Source: an uncultured Veillonella sp. (GTDB lineage: Bacteria; Bacillota; Negativicutes; Veillonellales; Veillonellaceae). From it: a DNA stretch of 17,751 bases. This document shows, piece by piece, positions 1-7,097 of the stretch. Made by a program: the position numbers and the translations under genes. The stretch is from NCBI GenBank assembly GCA_915066865.1, contig CAJZEE010000042.1:1-17751 (forward strand), in the 5' to 3' direction. The notes beneath the pieces are model-generated. The model saw nothing but the letters and a program-made list of their open reading frames with translations. It searched no databases and was not told the origin of the DNA. The stretch's first letter is position 1, and each line of letters begins with the position of its first letter.

Positions 1-1
1 T

Positions 2-35
2 GTGACTGGAGTTCAGCCGTGTGCTCTTCCGATCT
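2..35. other. Illumina adapter remnant (not genomic)
   Basis: Bases 2-35 match the reverse-complemented TruSeq read-2 adapter, ending in the diagnostic GTGCTCTTCCGATCT. I see one mismatch (C at 17 where the adapter has A). Base 1 is also likely artefactual. The same adapter appears in the opposite orientation at the other end of the window. Genomic sequence starts at about base 36. Confidence 0.97.
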
Positions 36-57
36 AGCCAGATGGCTAGCCTTTTTC
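36..57 (-). terminator. Probable atp operon terminator, cut by the contig edge
   Basis: Read on the minus strand just after the atpC stop, the sequence is an A-run followed by GGCTAGCC, a 4-base loop (ATCT) and GGCT, where genomic sequence ends. An A-run plus GC-rich arm is the left half of a typical bidirectional terminator, whose right half would be GGCTAGCC plus a T-run. Only four pairs of the stem are genomic; two more apparent pairs are contributed by adapter bases. The T-run itself is not present, so the call is an inference. Confidence 0.5.
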
Positions 58-465
58 TTATAACATTTTTGTAACATGCAAGCGCAGTAAAGCACGTTGC
101 AATGCTGCTTCCGCTCTTTCTACATCAATATCAGGTGTAGGATTTGATAACCGACCTTCTGCACGCTCTTTAGCTCGACGAGCACGTTCCACATCAATGG
201 ATGTTGGATCTTGACAGTCAGGGGTTACAATACTCACCTTATTATGTTCAATTTCACAGAAGCCACCAAATACAGCATATTCACGAGATGTTCCATCTGG
301 TTGTTCAATGCGTAAAGGTGCCAAGTCTAATGCAATAATCATAGGCGCATGATTTGGCAAAATACCAAAACCACCATCGATAGCTTTACCTACAAAGAAT
401 GTAGATTGGCCCTCGAATACGATTGCATCAGGTGTAATTATCTGTAGGGTCATAGGTTCCGCCAT
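58..465 (-). CDS. atpC: F1Fo ATP synthase epsilon subunit
   Basis: This 135-residue protein is the epsilon subunit of the F1 central stalk, which links the gamma shaft to the c-ring and can inhibit ATP hydrolysis. Residues 5-85 fit the N-terminal beta-sandwich (LQIITPDAIVFEG, then GGFGILPNHAPMI, the family hallmark). Residues 90-135 are rich in Arg, Ala and Glu and fit the two-helix C-terminal domain. It is the last gene of the operon, 3 nt after the atpD stop. Its Shine-Dalgarno (GGGGGAA) lies inside the final codons of atpD, about 8 nt before ATG at 463-465. Met5 is an alternative start, since many homologues begin near there. Length is normal for the family. Confidence 0.96.
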   Translation of the reverse strand: MAEPMTLQIITPDAIVFEGQSTFFVGKAIDGGFGILPNHAPMIIALDLAPLRIEQPDGTSREYAVFGGFCEIEHNKVSIVTPDCQDPTSIDVERARRAKERAEGRLSNPTPDIDVERAEAALQRALLRLHVTKML

Positions 466-468
466 GGA

Positions 469-1893
469 TTATTCCCCCTTCTCTTGCATTTCCTTTGCTT
501 TTTGAATGGCTTCATCAATGGTACCAACCATGTAGAATGCACCTTCTGGCAATTCATCATGTTTACCATCCAAGATCTCTCTGAAGCCTCTCAATGTTTC
601 GGACAATGGCACATATTTACCAGGAGAACCGGTAAATACTTCTGCTACGAAGAATGGTTGACTCAAGAAACGTTGAATCTTACGAGCGCGAGATACAGTG
701 AGTTTATCTTCGTCAGACAATTCTTCCATACCGAGGATTGCGATAATATCTTGAAGATCGCGATATTTTTGCAATACTTCTTGTACTCCACGAGCTACTG
801 CGTAGTGCTCTTCACCAAGTACATGTGGGTCCAAAATACGGCTTGTAGAGTCCAGAGGATCCACCGCTGGATAGATACCAAGTTCCGCAATGGAACGAGA
901 CAATACTGTTGTCGCATCCAAGTGAGCGAATGTCGCTGCTGGAGCCGGGTCAGTCAAGTCATCGGCAGGTACATATACAGCTTGTACGGAGGTAATAGAG
1001 CCTTCTTTTGTAGATGTAATACGCTCTTGCAATGCCCCTACGTCATTAGCCAATGTAGGTTGGTAACCTACGGCAGATGGCATACGACCTAAGAGGGCGG
1101 ATACTTCGGACCCCGCTTGAATAAAGCGGAAGATGTTATCGATGAACAAGAGCACGTCTTGTTTTTTCACATCACGGAAGTATTCAGCCATTGTAAGACC
1201 AGTAAGACCTACGCGCATACGAGCCCCTGGTGGCTCATTCATTTGTCCATATACGAGGGCTGTTTTATTGATAACGCCAGACTCTTTCATTTCGTTCCAC
1301 AAGTCATTACCTTCACGAGTACGTTCCCCTACACCGGAGAATACGGAATAGCCGCCGTGCTCTGTAGCAACATTGTGAATCAATTCCATAATCAATACGG
1401 TTTTACCTACACCGGCACCACCGAAAAGACCGATTTTACCACCTTTTACGTATGGAGCGATAAGGTCAACGACCTTAATACCTGTTTCCAAGATTTGTGT
1501 ATCTGGAGAAAGGTCATCAAATTTAGGTGCTGGACGGTGAATAGGCCATTTTTCATCAGCCACAACTGGAGCTGGATCATGGTCTACAGTTTCACCAAGT
1601 ACGTTAAAGATACGACCCAATACGCCTTCCCCTACAGGAACGGAAATTGGAGCACCAGTATCTTCTGCTTCCATATTACGTGTCATACCGTCAGTAGAAC
1701 TCATGGCAACGCAACGAACTGTATCGTCGCCTAAGTGTTGCATAACCTCTACTACGATTTTTTGTCTATCGTGTGCCTTGTGGTCATGGTAGATGTGGAT
1801 GGCGTTGTAGATAGCTGGTAAATGACCAGCATCAAAGCGCACGTCTACAACTGGGCCGATGACCTGCACAACTTTACCAATATTATTACTCAT
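469..1893 (-). CDS. atpD: F1Fo ATP synthase beta subunit (catalytic)
   Basis: This is the catalytic beta subunit of F1, 474 residues, full length. Residues 1-80 are the beta-barrel (starting near GKVVQVIGPVVDVRF). The Walker A loop GGAGVGKT is at residues 158-165 and the catalytic glutamate is E190 in GVGERTREG. The Walker B region is LLFIDNIFRFIQAGSE, and the following ALLGRMPSAVGYQPTLA stretch is the DELSEED-side nucleotide-domain signature. ELSDEDK near residue 395 corresponds to the DELSEED lever that contacts gamma. A Shine-Dalgarno AAGGAG lies about 10 nt before ATG. It sits between atpG (18 nt gap) and atpC (3 nt gap) in standard order. All key residues are present, so it should be active. 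Confidence 0.99.
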   Translation of the reverse strand: MSNNIGKVVQVIGPVVDVRFDAGHLPAIYNAIHIYHDHKAHDRQKIVVEVMQHLGDDTVRCVAMSSTDGMTRNMEAEDTGAPISVPVGEGVLGRIFNVLGETVDHDPAPVVADEKWPIHRPAPKFDDLSPDTQILETGIKVVDLIAPYVKGGKIGLFGGAGVGKTVLIMELIHNVATEHGGYSVFSGVGERTREGNDLWNEMKESGVINKTALVYGQMNEPPGARMRVGLTGLTMAEYFRDVKKQDVLLFIDNIFRFIQAGSEVSALLGRMPSAVGYQPTLANDVGALQERITSTKEGSITSVQAVYVPADDLTDPAPAATFAHLDATTVLSRSIAELGIYPAVDPLDSTSRILDPHVLGEEHYAVARGVQEVLQKYRDLQDIIAILGMEELSDEDKLTVSRARKIQRFLSQPFFVAEVFTGSPGKYVPLSETLRGFREILDGKHDELPEGAFYMVGTIDEAIQKAKEMQEKGE

Positions 1894-1911
1894 CGACAGA
1901 TGTCTCCTTAT

Positions 1912-2766
1912 CTATTGCAAGGCATTAGCGCCACCAACGATTTCAGAAATTTCGTTTGTAATACTAGATTGACGCAACTTGTTGTATTCAAGGCCTAAGG
2001 ACTCAATGAGTTCCCCTGCATTATCTGTAGCCGATGTCATGGCCGTCATACGAGCACCTAATTCACTAGCTGCAGATTGCAACAATCCATTATAAACTGT
2101 AATTTCTAAGTATTTTGGCAGCAACGCCTCCAAGACGGATACGGCGGACGGCATGAAATCATACTCTTCGCCTTTTACCTCATCTTGTGGTTGCTCTATT
2201 GGCAACAAGCGCTCAGCCTGTGCAATTTGCGTCATAGAATTTACAAAACGTGTATAGATCATGATGACTTCGTCTACTTCATGACGTTCATATAGTGAAA
2301 GTGCTTCATGCATAATAGTACGCGCATGTTCATAGGATGGTTTATCCGAGAAGCCCGCATAAGACTTATCGATGCGAACACCTCTAGATTTCATGCTGTC
2401 TCTAGGCTTTCTGCCTGCCGTGATAACACGGTATGTATCAGGAGATTTACCATGTAATTGTTCCATGGCAAATTTCAATACATTAGACGAAAATGCCCCT
2501 GCAAGACCTTTATCTGCACCTACTACAATATAGCAAGTGCGCTCTACAGGTCGCACATCTAAAAGAGGACTTTCAAAGCCTTCTAAATCACTATTAGACA
2601 TATGACGCAAGATTTGCCCTATCTTTTCTGCGTAAGGACGAGTAGCTTCCGCTTTTGTTTGTGCCCTACGAAGACGAGCAGAAGCTACCATCTTCATCGC
2701 TTTTGTAATTTGTTGCGTATTGGTAACACTTTTTATGCGTTTTCGCAAATCTTGTGCACTAGCCAT
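1912..2766 (-). CDS. atpG: F1Fo ATP synthase gamma subunit
   Basis: The gamma subunit forms the rotating shaft inside the alpha3beta3 hexamer. The protein has 284 residues, normal for the family. The N-terminal helix begins with DLRKRIKSVTNTQQITKAMKMVA, the conserved gamma signature, and the C-terminal helix ends with the conserved region LRQSSITNEISEIVGGANAL. The middle (about 75-200) is the Rossmann-like domain. An AGGAGG Shine-Dalgarno overlaps the end of atpA, whose stop is 3 nt from this ATG, so translation is probably coupled. I see nothing unusual. Confidence 0.98.
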   Translation of the reverse strand: MASAQDLRKRIKSVTNTQQITKAMKMVASARLRRAQTKAEATRPYAEKIGQILRHMSNSDLEGFESPLLDVRPVERTCYIVVGADKGLAGAFSSNVLKFAMEQLHGKSPDTYRVITAGRKPRDSMKSRGVRIDKSYAGFSDKPSYEHARTIMHEALSLYERHEVDEVIMIYTRFVNSMTQIAQAERLLPIEQPQDEVKGEEYDFMPSAVSVLEALLPKYLEITVYNGLLQSAASELGARMTAMTSATDNAGELIESLGLEYNKLRQSSITNEISEIVGGANALQ

Positions 2767-2769
2767 ACA

Positions 2770-4308
2770 TTACGCCTCCTTACGAGACACTAATGTATGT
2801 GTAGAGCCAAATGCTTCAACACATTCTGGGATTGCTTGCTTCAATAGATTTTCAGTTTCTTCGTCAATTTTCTTAGACGTTTCAATGTTAGTGATGATTT
2901 CAGGGTAATTTGCTTTTACATAGCGTAAAAGTTCAGATTCAAAGGACAATACATCTGCCACTTGAATATCTGCTAAGTACCCTTTAGTACCAGCGTACAG
3001 GTTGATAACCATTTCCGCTACGCTCATAGGCTCATATTGACCTTGTTTCAACATTTCAGTTAAGCGTTCACCGCGATCAAGTTGAGCGCGTGTAGCCGCA
3101 TCAAGGTCAGAACCAAACTGAGCGAAAGCAGCCAACTCACGATATTGAGCAAGGTCCAAACGCAATTGGCCCGCCACTTGCTTCATCGCTTTAGTTTGTG
3201 CGCTACCACCTACACGGGATACGGACAAACCTACGTCAACAGCTGGACGAATACCAGAATAGAACATATCTGTTCCCAAGAAAATTTGACCATCAGTAAT
3301 AGAAATTACGTTTGTTGGAATGTATGCAGATACGTCACCTGCTTGTGTTTCAATGATTGGCAACGCTGTAATAGAACCTCCACCAAGTTCAGATGAAAGT
3401 TTCGCAGCCCGCTCTAATAGACGACTGTGTAAGTAGAATACGTCACCTGGATATGCTTCACGCCCTGGTGGACGGCGCAATAATAGGGACATAGCACGGT
3501 ATGCAGCCGCTTGTTTTGTTAAGTCATCATATACGCATAATACGTGTTTACCTTGGTACATAAAGTATTCACCCATGGCAACACCAGCATATGGTGCAAT
3601 ATATTGAAGAGGTGCACCGGTGGAGGCACTCGCAGAAACTACGATTGTATATTCCATAGCGCCTGCTTCTTCAAGTTTTTGTACTACACGAGCAACCGTA
3701 GATTCTTTTTGACCAATAGCTACATAAATACAAATAACATCTTTGCCTTTTTGGTTCAAAATAGTATCTAAGGCAATCGCAGTTTTACCTGTACCACGGT
3801 CACCGATGATAAGCTCACGTTGACCACGGCCGATTGGTACCATCGCATCAATCGCTTTAAGACCTGTTTGCAATGGTTCGTTTACGGATTGACGATCCGC
3901 AATACCAGGTGCTGGATGTTCGATAGGACGACGTTCTGTAGCTTGGATAGCACCCTTGCCATCAAGAGGTTGACCAAGAGGGTTTACTACGCGACCAATC
4001 AAGGCATCTCCAGCAGGAACGTCCATAATTTTGCCAGTACGGCGCACTTGGTCCCCTTCTTTAATCAAGAAGTCATCACCTAATAGTACGGCACCCACAT
4101 TATCTAATTCTAAGTTCAAAACCAAGCCATATACGCCGTGTGGTAATTCTAGCAACTCACCGGCCATGGCTCTTTCAAGACCATAAATATGGGCGATGCC
4201 ATCCCCTACGTCGAGAACAGTACCCACGTCATCGACATTGAGGTCAACATCATAGTCCTGAATCTGCTGTTTGATTATAGCAGTGATTTCTTCAGGCTTC
4301 ATTTTCAT
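2770..4308 (-). CDS. atpA: F1Fo ATP synthase alpha subunit
   Basis: This is the non-catalytic, nucleotide-binding alpha subunit, 512 residues. Its Walker A loop is GDRGTGKT at residues 169-176, and the arginine finger that reaches into the beta active site is R365 in SVSRVGG. PAVDVGLSVSRVGG is the alpha/beta family signature region. The N-terminus (MKPEEITAIIKQQI) is the helix that contacts delta at the top of F1. The start is slightly uncertain: ATG at 4306-4308 and ATG at 4300-4302 are both in frame, and the AGGGGTGA upstream is somewhat distant from either. It lies 16 nt after atpH. Confidence 0.99.
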   Translation of the reverse strand: MKMKPEEITAIIKQQIQDYDVDLNVDDVGTVLDVGDGIAHIYGLERAMAGELLELPHGVYGLVLNLELDNVGAVLLGDDFLIKEGDQVRRTGKIMDVPAGDALIGRVVNPLGQPLDGKGAIQATERRPIEHPAPGIADRQSVNEPLQTGLKAIDAMVPIGRGQRELIIGDRGTGKTAIALDTILNQKGKDVICIYVAIGQKESTVARVVQKLEEAGAMEYTIVVSASASTGAPLQYIAPYAGVAMGEYFMYQGKHVLCVYDDLTKQAAAYRAMSLLLRRPPGREAYPGDVFYLHSRLLERAAKLSSELGGGSITALPIIETQAGDVSAYIPTNVISITDGQIFLGTDMFYSGIRPAVDVGLSVSRVGGSAQTKAMKQVAGQLRLDLAQYRELAAFAQFGSDLDAATRAQLDRGERLTEMLKQGQYEPMSVAEMVINLYAGTKGYLADIQVADVLSFESELLRYVKANYPEIITNIETSKKIDEETENLLKQAIPECVEAFGSTHTLVSRKEA

Positions 4309-4324
4309 ATATACCCATTCACCC

Positions 4325-4876
4325 CTATCTAATAGAGTTCGTTCTTAATAAAGATTTTTCTAATTCCTCTAAACGACGAGATACAGAGCCATCAATGCGT
4401 TTATCCCCTACTTGGATAATAATACCACCCATAATAGATGGATCTTGACGCACAGATAAAATAACATCTTTCCCTGTTACTTCTCGTAATTTAGCTTGTA
4501 CAGATGCTTCTACATCAGCTGTGATTGGTTCTACTACAGTTACAGTAGCTTCCAAAATACCACGAGCCTCTCGTGATTTTTGAATAAACGCTGCAATGGC
4601 CTGAGCAATATAACGATGGCGCCCGCGTTTAATCATCACATAAATAAAATGTAAAGCAACTTTGTCGATACTAGATTCAAAGATAGAACCAACTAACTTA
4701 ATCTTTGCATCTTCTGTAACGATTGGATTTTCAAGGAATGAACGAAGTTCAGGCTGTTCCGCCATTACAGACGCTACATAACCTAATTGCTCCTCCATGA
4801 GTTCCAACTTATTTTGTTCTTGAGCTAATTCAAACATAGCCGAACCGTATTTATCTGCTACAATTTCTATGCTCAT
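4325..4876 (-). CDS. atpH: F1Fo ATP synthase delta subunit
   Basis: The delta subunit (183 residues) caps F1 and holds it to the b-subunit stalk. The N-terminal domain begins IVADKYGSAMFELAQEQ, matching the usual Y-A-x-A-L-F-E-x-A pattern. The C-terminal portion has the conserved run from MGGIIIQVGDKRIDGSV (residues about 150-166). ATG follows the atpF stop by 4 nt, and only a weak AGGG about 10 nt upstream serves as Shine-Dalgarno, so coupling to atpF translation is likely. Length is typical. Confidence 0.97.
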   Translation of the reverse strand: MSIEIVADKYGSAMFELAQEQNKLELMEEQLGYVASVMAEQPELRSFLENPIVTEDAKIKLVGSIFESSIDKVALHFIYVMIKRGRHRYIAQAIAAFIQKSREARGILEATVTVVEPITADVEASVQAKLREVTGKDVILSVRQDPSIMGGIIIQVGDKRIDGSVSRRLEELEKSLLRTNSIR

Positions 4877-4880
4877 CGTA

Positions 4881-5378
4881 TCACAACCCTATCGTTTTAC
4901 TATCAAGTTGACGAATAGCGTCTTCGATCAATTTTGTATTAGTTTCGCTGTTCATATCTTTTGCAACAACTTTACCAGCCATAGCTACAGACAAAGAAAC
5001 AACTTCATTACGCAAGCTATTCATAGCACGATCACGTTCGATGGCAATATCTTGACGAGCACGATTTTTTTCTTGTTCAATTTGCTCGCGAGCTGTTGCC
5101 AATTGTTCTCGTGTAGTATTTTCTGCTTCTTGAATTGCTTTTTCAACAATTTGTTGTGCTTCTACACGAGCATTAGAAATTTGAGCTGCATAATCAGCTT
5201 TAAACGTTTCTGCCTCTGCACGGGCTTGTTCAGCAGCTTCTAAATCTTTAGCAATTCGTTCTTTACGTTCTGTCATCATAGCCAATAATGGTTTATATGC
5301 AAAACGCGCCAATAGCCAAACTAATATAAAAAAGTTCAACATTTGAGCAAGAATCGTTCCAAGGCTTAAGTCAACCAA
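4881..5378 (-). CDS. atpF: F1Fo ATP synthase b subunit (TTG start)
   Basis: The b subunit is the peripheral stalk. It has one N-terminal membrane helix (about residues 5-27, ILAQMLNFFILVWLLARFAY) and a long charged coiled coil (about 35-150) rich in Glu, Ala, Arg and Gln. The 165-residue length is normal. The start codon is TTG (plus-strand CAA at 5376-5378) with a strong GGAGG 7 nt upstream, and no ATG or GTG start lies closer. The next in-frame ATG would remove the membrane helix, which supports TTG. It lies between atpE (18 nt gap) and atpH (4 nt gap). Confidence 0.97.
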   Translation of the reverse strand: MVDLSLGTILAQMLNFFILVWLLARFAYKPLLAMMTERKERIAKDLEAAEQARAEAETFKADYAAQISNARVEAQQIVEKAIQEAENTTREQLATAREQIEQEKNRARQDIAIERDRAMNSLRNEVVSLSVAMAGKVVAKDMNSETNTKLIEDAIRQLDSKTIGL

Positions 5379-5396
5379 GGTTATTCCTCCTCGTTA

Positions 5397-5624
5397 TTAT
5401 CTGAATAACAAAATAAACGCAACTACTACACCGATGATAGGCATCGCTTCGATCAAACCAATCGCAACGAACATAGTAGACATCAATTGACCACGCAATT
5501 CAGGTTGGCGTGTAATACCTTCGATTACTTTACTAGATACAAGACCGTCACCGATACCTGCACCAATGGCACCACAACCTACTGCGATTGCTGCTGCTAA
5601 TGCGAATAAACCTTGAGCTTCCAT
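5397..5624 (-). CDS. atpE: F1Fo ATP synthase c subunit (rotor ring)
   Basis: This 75-residue two-helix hairpin forms the rotor ring. Helix 1 spans about residues 6-34, the polar loop is RQPE at 39-42, and helix 2 spans about 48-74. The ion-carrying carboxylate is E59 in IEAMP. Aligned by eye to the Na+-binding c subunit of Ilyobacter, the sodium ligands Gln32, Ser66 and Tyr70 correspond here to D26, A60 and I64, so the sequence favours a proton-type ring. D26 is a second acidic residue opposite E59 in helix 1. The Shine-Dalgarno GGAGG is ideally spaced from ATG. Confidence 0.98.
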   Translation of the reverse strand: MEAQGLFALAAAIAVGCGAIGAGIGDGLVSSKVIEGITRQPELRGQLMSTMFVAIGLIEAMPIIGVVVAFILLFR

Positions 5625-5647
5625 AATATATCCTCCATATATAATAA

Positions 5648-6340
5648 TTAATGTTCCTCACTAAGAGCCATCCCTAAATAGGATGCTGTAAGAACGGTAA
5701 AAATAAAGGCTTGAATAATGCCGATAAACAAACTAAAAGCAATCCACACCCATGGTACAGGTACAAACCAAGGCAACTTGTATAATACTTCTAACAAAAT
5801 TTCACCAGCTACGATATTGCCGAATAGACGGAAAGCAAGCGTAACAGGTCTAGCAATCTCTTCAAAGATATTAAGTACTAGCAAAGCCTTATAAGGTCGT
5901 ACAAAATGCTTAAAGTAAGATAAGCCTTTAACTTTAATACCCATAACCCATACTACTAATGTACTGCATAAAGCCAATGCAACTGTAGTATTGATATCAG
6001 ATGTTGGTGATGTTAACGCCTTAAGTGTAGGCATTAAGCCTAATTCATTTCCTACAAAAATAAATAAGAAAAACGTAAATAACAAGGAACTCACCATCGG
6101 CCAATGACGACCCAAGTTCGGAGCTAATTGCCCCTCTAAGCCTTCTAATATAGATTCCACTATATTTTGCAAGCCTACAGGCACCAATTTACGTCCTCGG
6201 GTGGCTAGTATTGTTATTAATATTACAATAGCCATAGTAACCCATGTAGCAATCAAGGTATCTATATTAAATGTCAACCCCAACCACTGCACGACCTCAT
6301 GGTGTCCCGCATGTAATACCACGTTCTCAACCCCTTTCAT
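5648..6340 (-). CDS. atpB: F1Fo ATP synthase a subunit
   Basis: The a subunit is the stator half-channel protein that faces the c-ring. It has 230 residues and five or more hydrophobic segments. The essential stator arginine is R171 in AFRLFGN, and the last helix carries the conserved Gln in IIQAFIFTVLTASYLGMAL. FVGNELGLMP (95-104) is another family motif. The ATG at 6338-6340 has no clear Shine-Dalgarno. An AAAGGGG sits inside the first codons and would serve a GTG at 6320-6322 (residue 7), giving a 224-residue protein. It is the first gene after a 182-bp AT-rich gap and begins the main atp block. Confidence 0.97.
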   Translation of the reverse strand: MKGVENVVLHAGHHEVVQWLGLTFNIDTLIATWVTMAIVILITILATRGRKLVPVGLQNIVESILEGLEGQLAPNLGRHWPMVSSLLFTFFLFIFVGNELGLMPTLKALTSPTSDINTTVALALCSTLVVWVMGIKVKGLSYFKHFVRPYKALLVLNIFEEIARPVTLAFRLFGNIVAGEILLEVLYKLPWFVPVPWVWIAFSLFIGIIQAFIFTVLTASYLGMALSEEH

Positions 6341-6414
6341 AGATATAATAAAACCTAATATATTTACAATTAATATAAATATAACATATATGTATCATCA
6401 TACATCGTTATAGA

Positions 6415-6443
6415 TATATAATCAACACTTGAAGGGTAAGCAA
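6415..6443 (-). promoter_or_regulatory. Possible promoter for the atpB-C block
   Basis: On the minus strand, TTGCTT (6438-6443) and TATATA (6415-6420) are separated by exactly 17 bp, about 75 bp before atpB. Each hexamer is an imperfect match (4 of 6 for both) and the region is very AT-rich, so this could be chance. The 182-bp gap inside an otherwise tightly packed operon makes a second promoter here plausible. Confidence 0.3.
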
Positions 6444-6488
6444 TTCCAATTAATCATAAATATAATGTATACAATGCATAATTGGAAT
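6443..6488. repeat. 10-bp inverted repeat between atpI and atpB
   Basis: ATTCCAATTA at 6443-6452 is the exact reverse complement of TAATTGGAAT at 6479-6488, with a 26-base spacer. There is no T-run on either side, so it does not look like a terminator. The inner arm touches the -35 of the candidate atpB promoter, which would fit a pair of operator half-sites or an RNA stem-loop. Function unknown. Confidence 0.5.
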
Positions 6489-6522
6489 ACCTTTGTTGTT
6501 CCTATTTTACGTCATTTTAGAA

Positions 6523-6891
6523 CTAAAACTGACGACTGAGCCACCAGTACACAGCATATAATGCAGGCTGAATAAGCGCGATACCTATAAACATGCTAAC
6601 AGCCTCTACACCCGGAATTTTCAGACCTAAGACCACTAGAGAACCTACTAACATAAGGCGCCAAATCATCTGTCTACGAGATTTACGTACGGCTTTATAA
6701 GGATCTCCTGACACAATAGATTGTCCATGCAAAGCTAGGCTAAGCAAGTAGAGCACCATTATAAAAATGCCCCACAGCCAGCCCCATACATAGTGTTGTA
6801 ATCCGCATGTAACCTGTATTATTACTCCTAAAAAGGCAATAAAAAAACAAGTCAGTAGCACGCGCACTATGAATTTTATATATTGATTCAT
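6523..6891 (-). CDS. atpI: ATP synthase subunit I (AtpI family)
   Basis: This is a 122-residue membrane protein with four hydrophobic segments (about residues 7-28, 33-55, 74-92 and 95-117). A charged loop with RKSRRQ lies before the third segment. This layout and the position between atpZ and atpB match the AtpI/ATP synthase I family, which in other bacteria assists assembly of the c-ring. The assignment rests on context and topology, because AtpI sequences are poorly conserved. GAGG lies about 5 nt before ATG. It lies 10 nt after atpZ and is followed by the 182-bp gap before atpB. Confidence 0.85.
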   Translation of the reverse strand: MNQYIKFIVRVLLTCFFIAFLGVIIQVTCGLQHYVWGWLWGIFIMVLYLLSLALHGQSIVSGDPYKAVRKSRRQMIWRLMLVGSLVVLGLKIPGVEAVSMFIGIALIQPALYAVYWWLSRQF

Positions 6892-6901
6892 ACATACCTC
6901 A

Positions 6902-7096
6902 CTACTTAACTTGTTTATATAACATATAAAACCCTGTTATAGCTCCTATTAGGCCAAATATGACCATGCAGAGTGGTTCCGTTTGAAGCCAAGTATCCAA
7001 TTTATAACCTAGCCAAATAAAACCTCCTATACAGGAGACCAGTGTGACCCCCGCTGATGTTGCCATGGCGAGGGCTTTCACAAGATCCTTATCCAT
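6902..7096 (-). CDS. atpZ: AtpZ/AtpI family small membrane protein
   Basis: This is a 64-residue protein with two hydrophobic segments (about 10-32 and 40-60) joined by a short loop LGYKLDTWLQTEP. The GxxLGYKLDxWL pattern is typical of the small F0F1 gene-1/AtpZ family found at the head of many atp operons, where it has been linked to magnesium or calcium uptake and to assembly. I place the start at ATG 7094-7096, one base after the wecB stop, rather than at a TTG four codons upstream that lies inside wecB. No strong Shine-Dalgarno is visible, so it is probably translated by coupling to wecB. Confidence 0.85.
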   Translation of the reverse strand: MDKDLVKALAMATSAGVTLVSCIGGFIWLGYKLDTWLQTEPLCMVIFGLIGAITGFYMLYKQVK

Positions 7097-7097
7097 A

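Noticed and set aside
34..49. Six-pair stem CTAGCC/GGCTAG as a complete hairpin
   Set aside because: Its two outer bases (34-35) belong to the adapter; only four pairs are genomic.
484..1734. Plus-strand open frames opposite atpD (up to ~205 residues)
   Set aside because: They are antisense to a fully conserved beta subunit, have unnatural compositions rich in Cys, Tyr, His and Phe, and lack ribosome sites.
5397..5624. Sodium-driven ATP synthase
   Set aside because: The c subunit lacks the Gln/Ser/Tyr ligands of known Na+ rings; only the general glutamate is present. Retained only as an open question because of D26.
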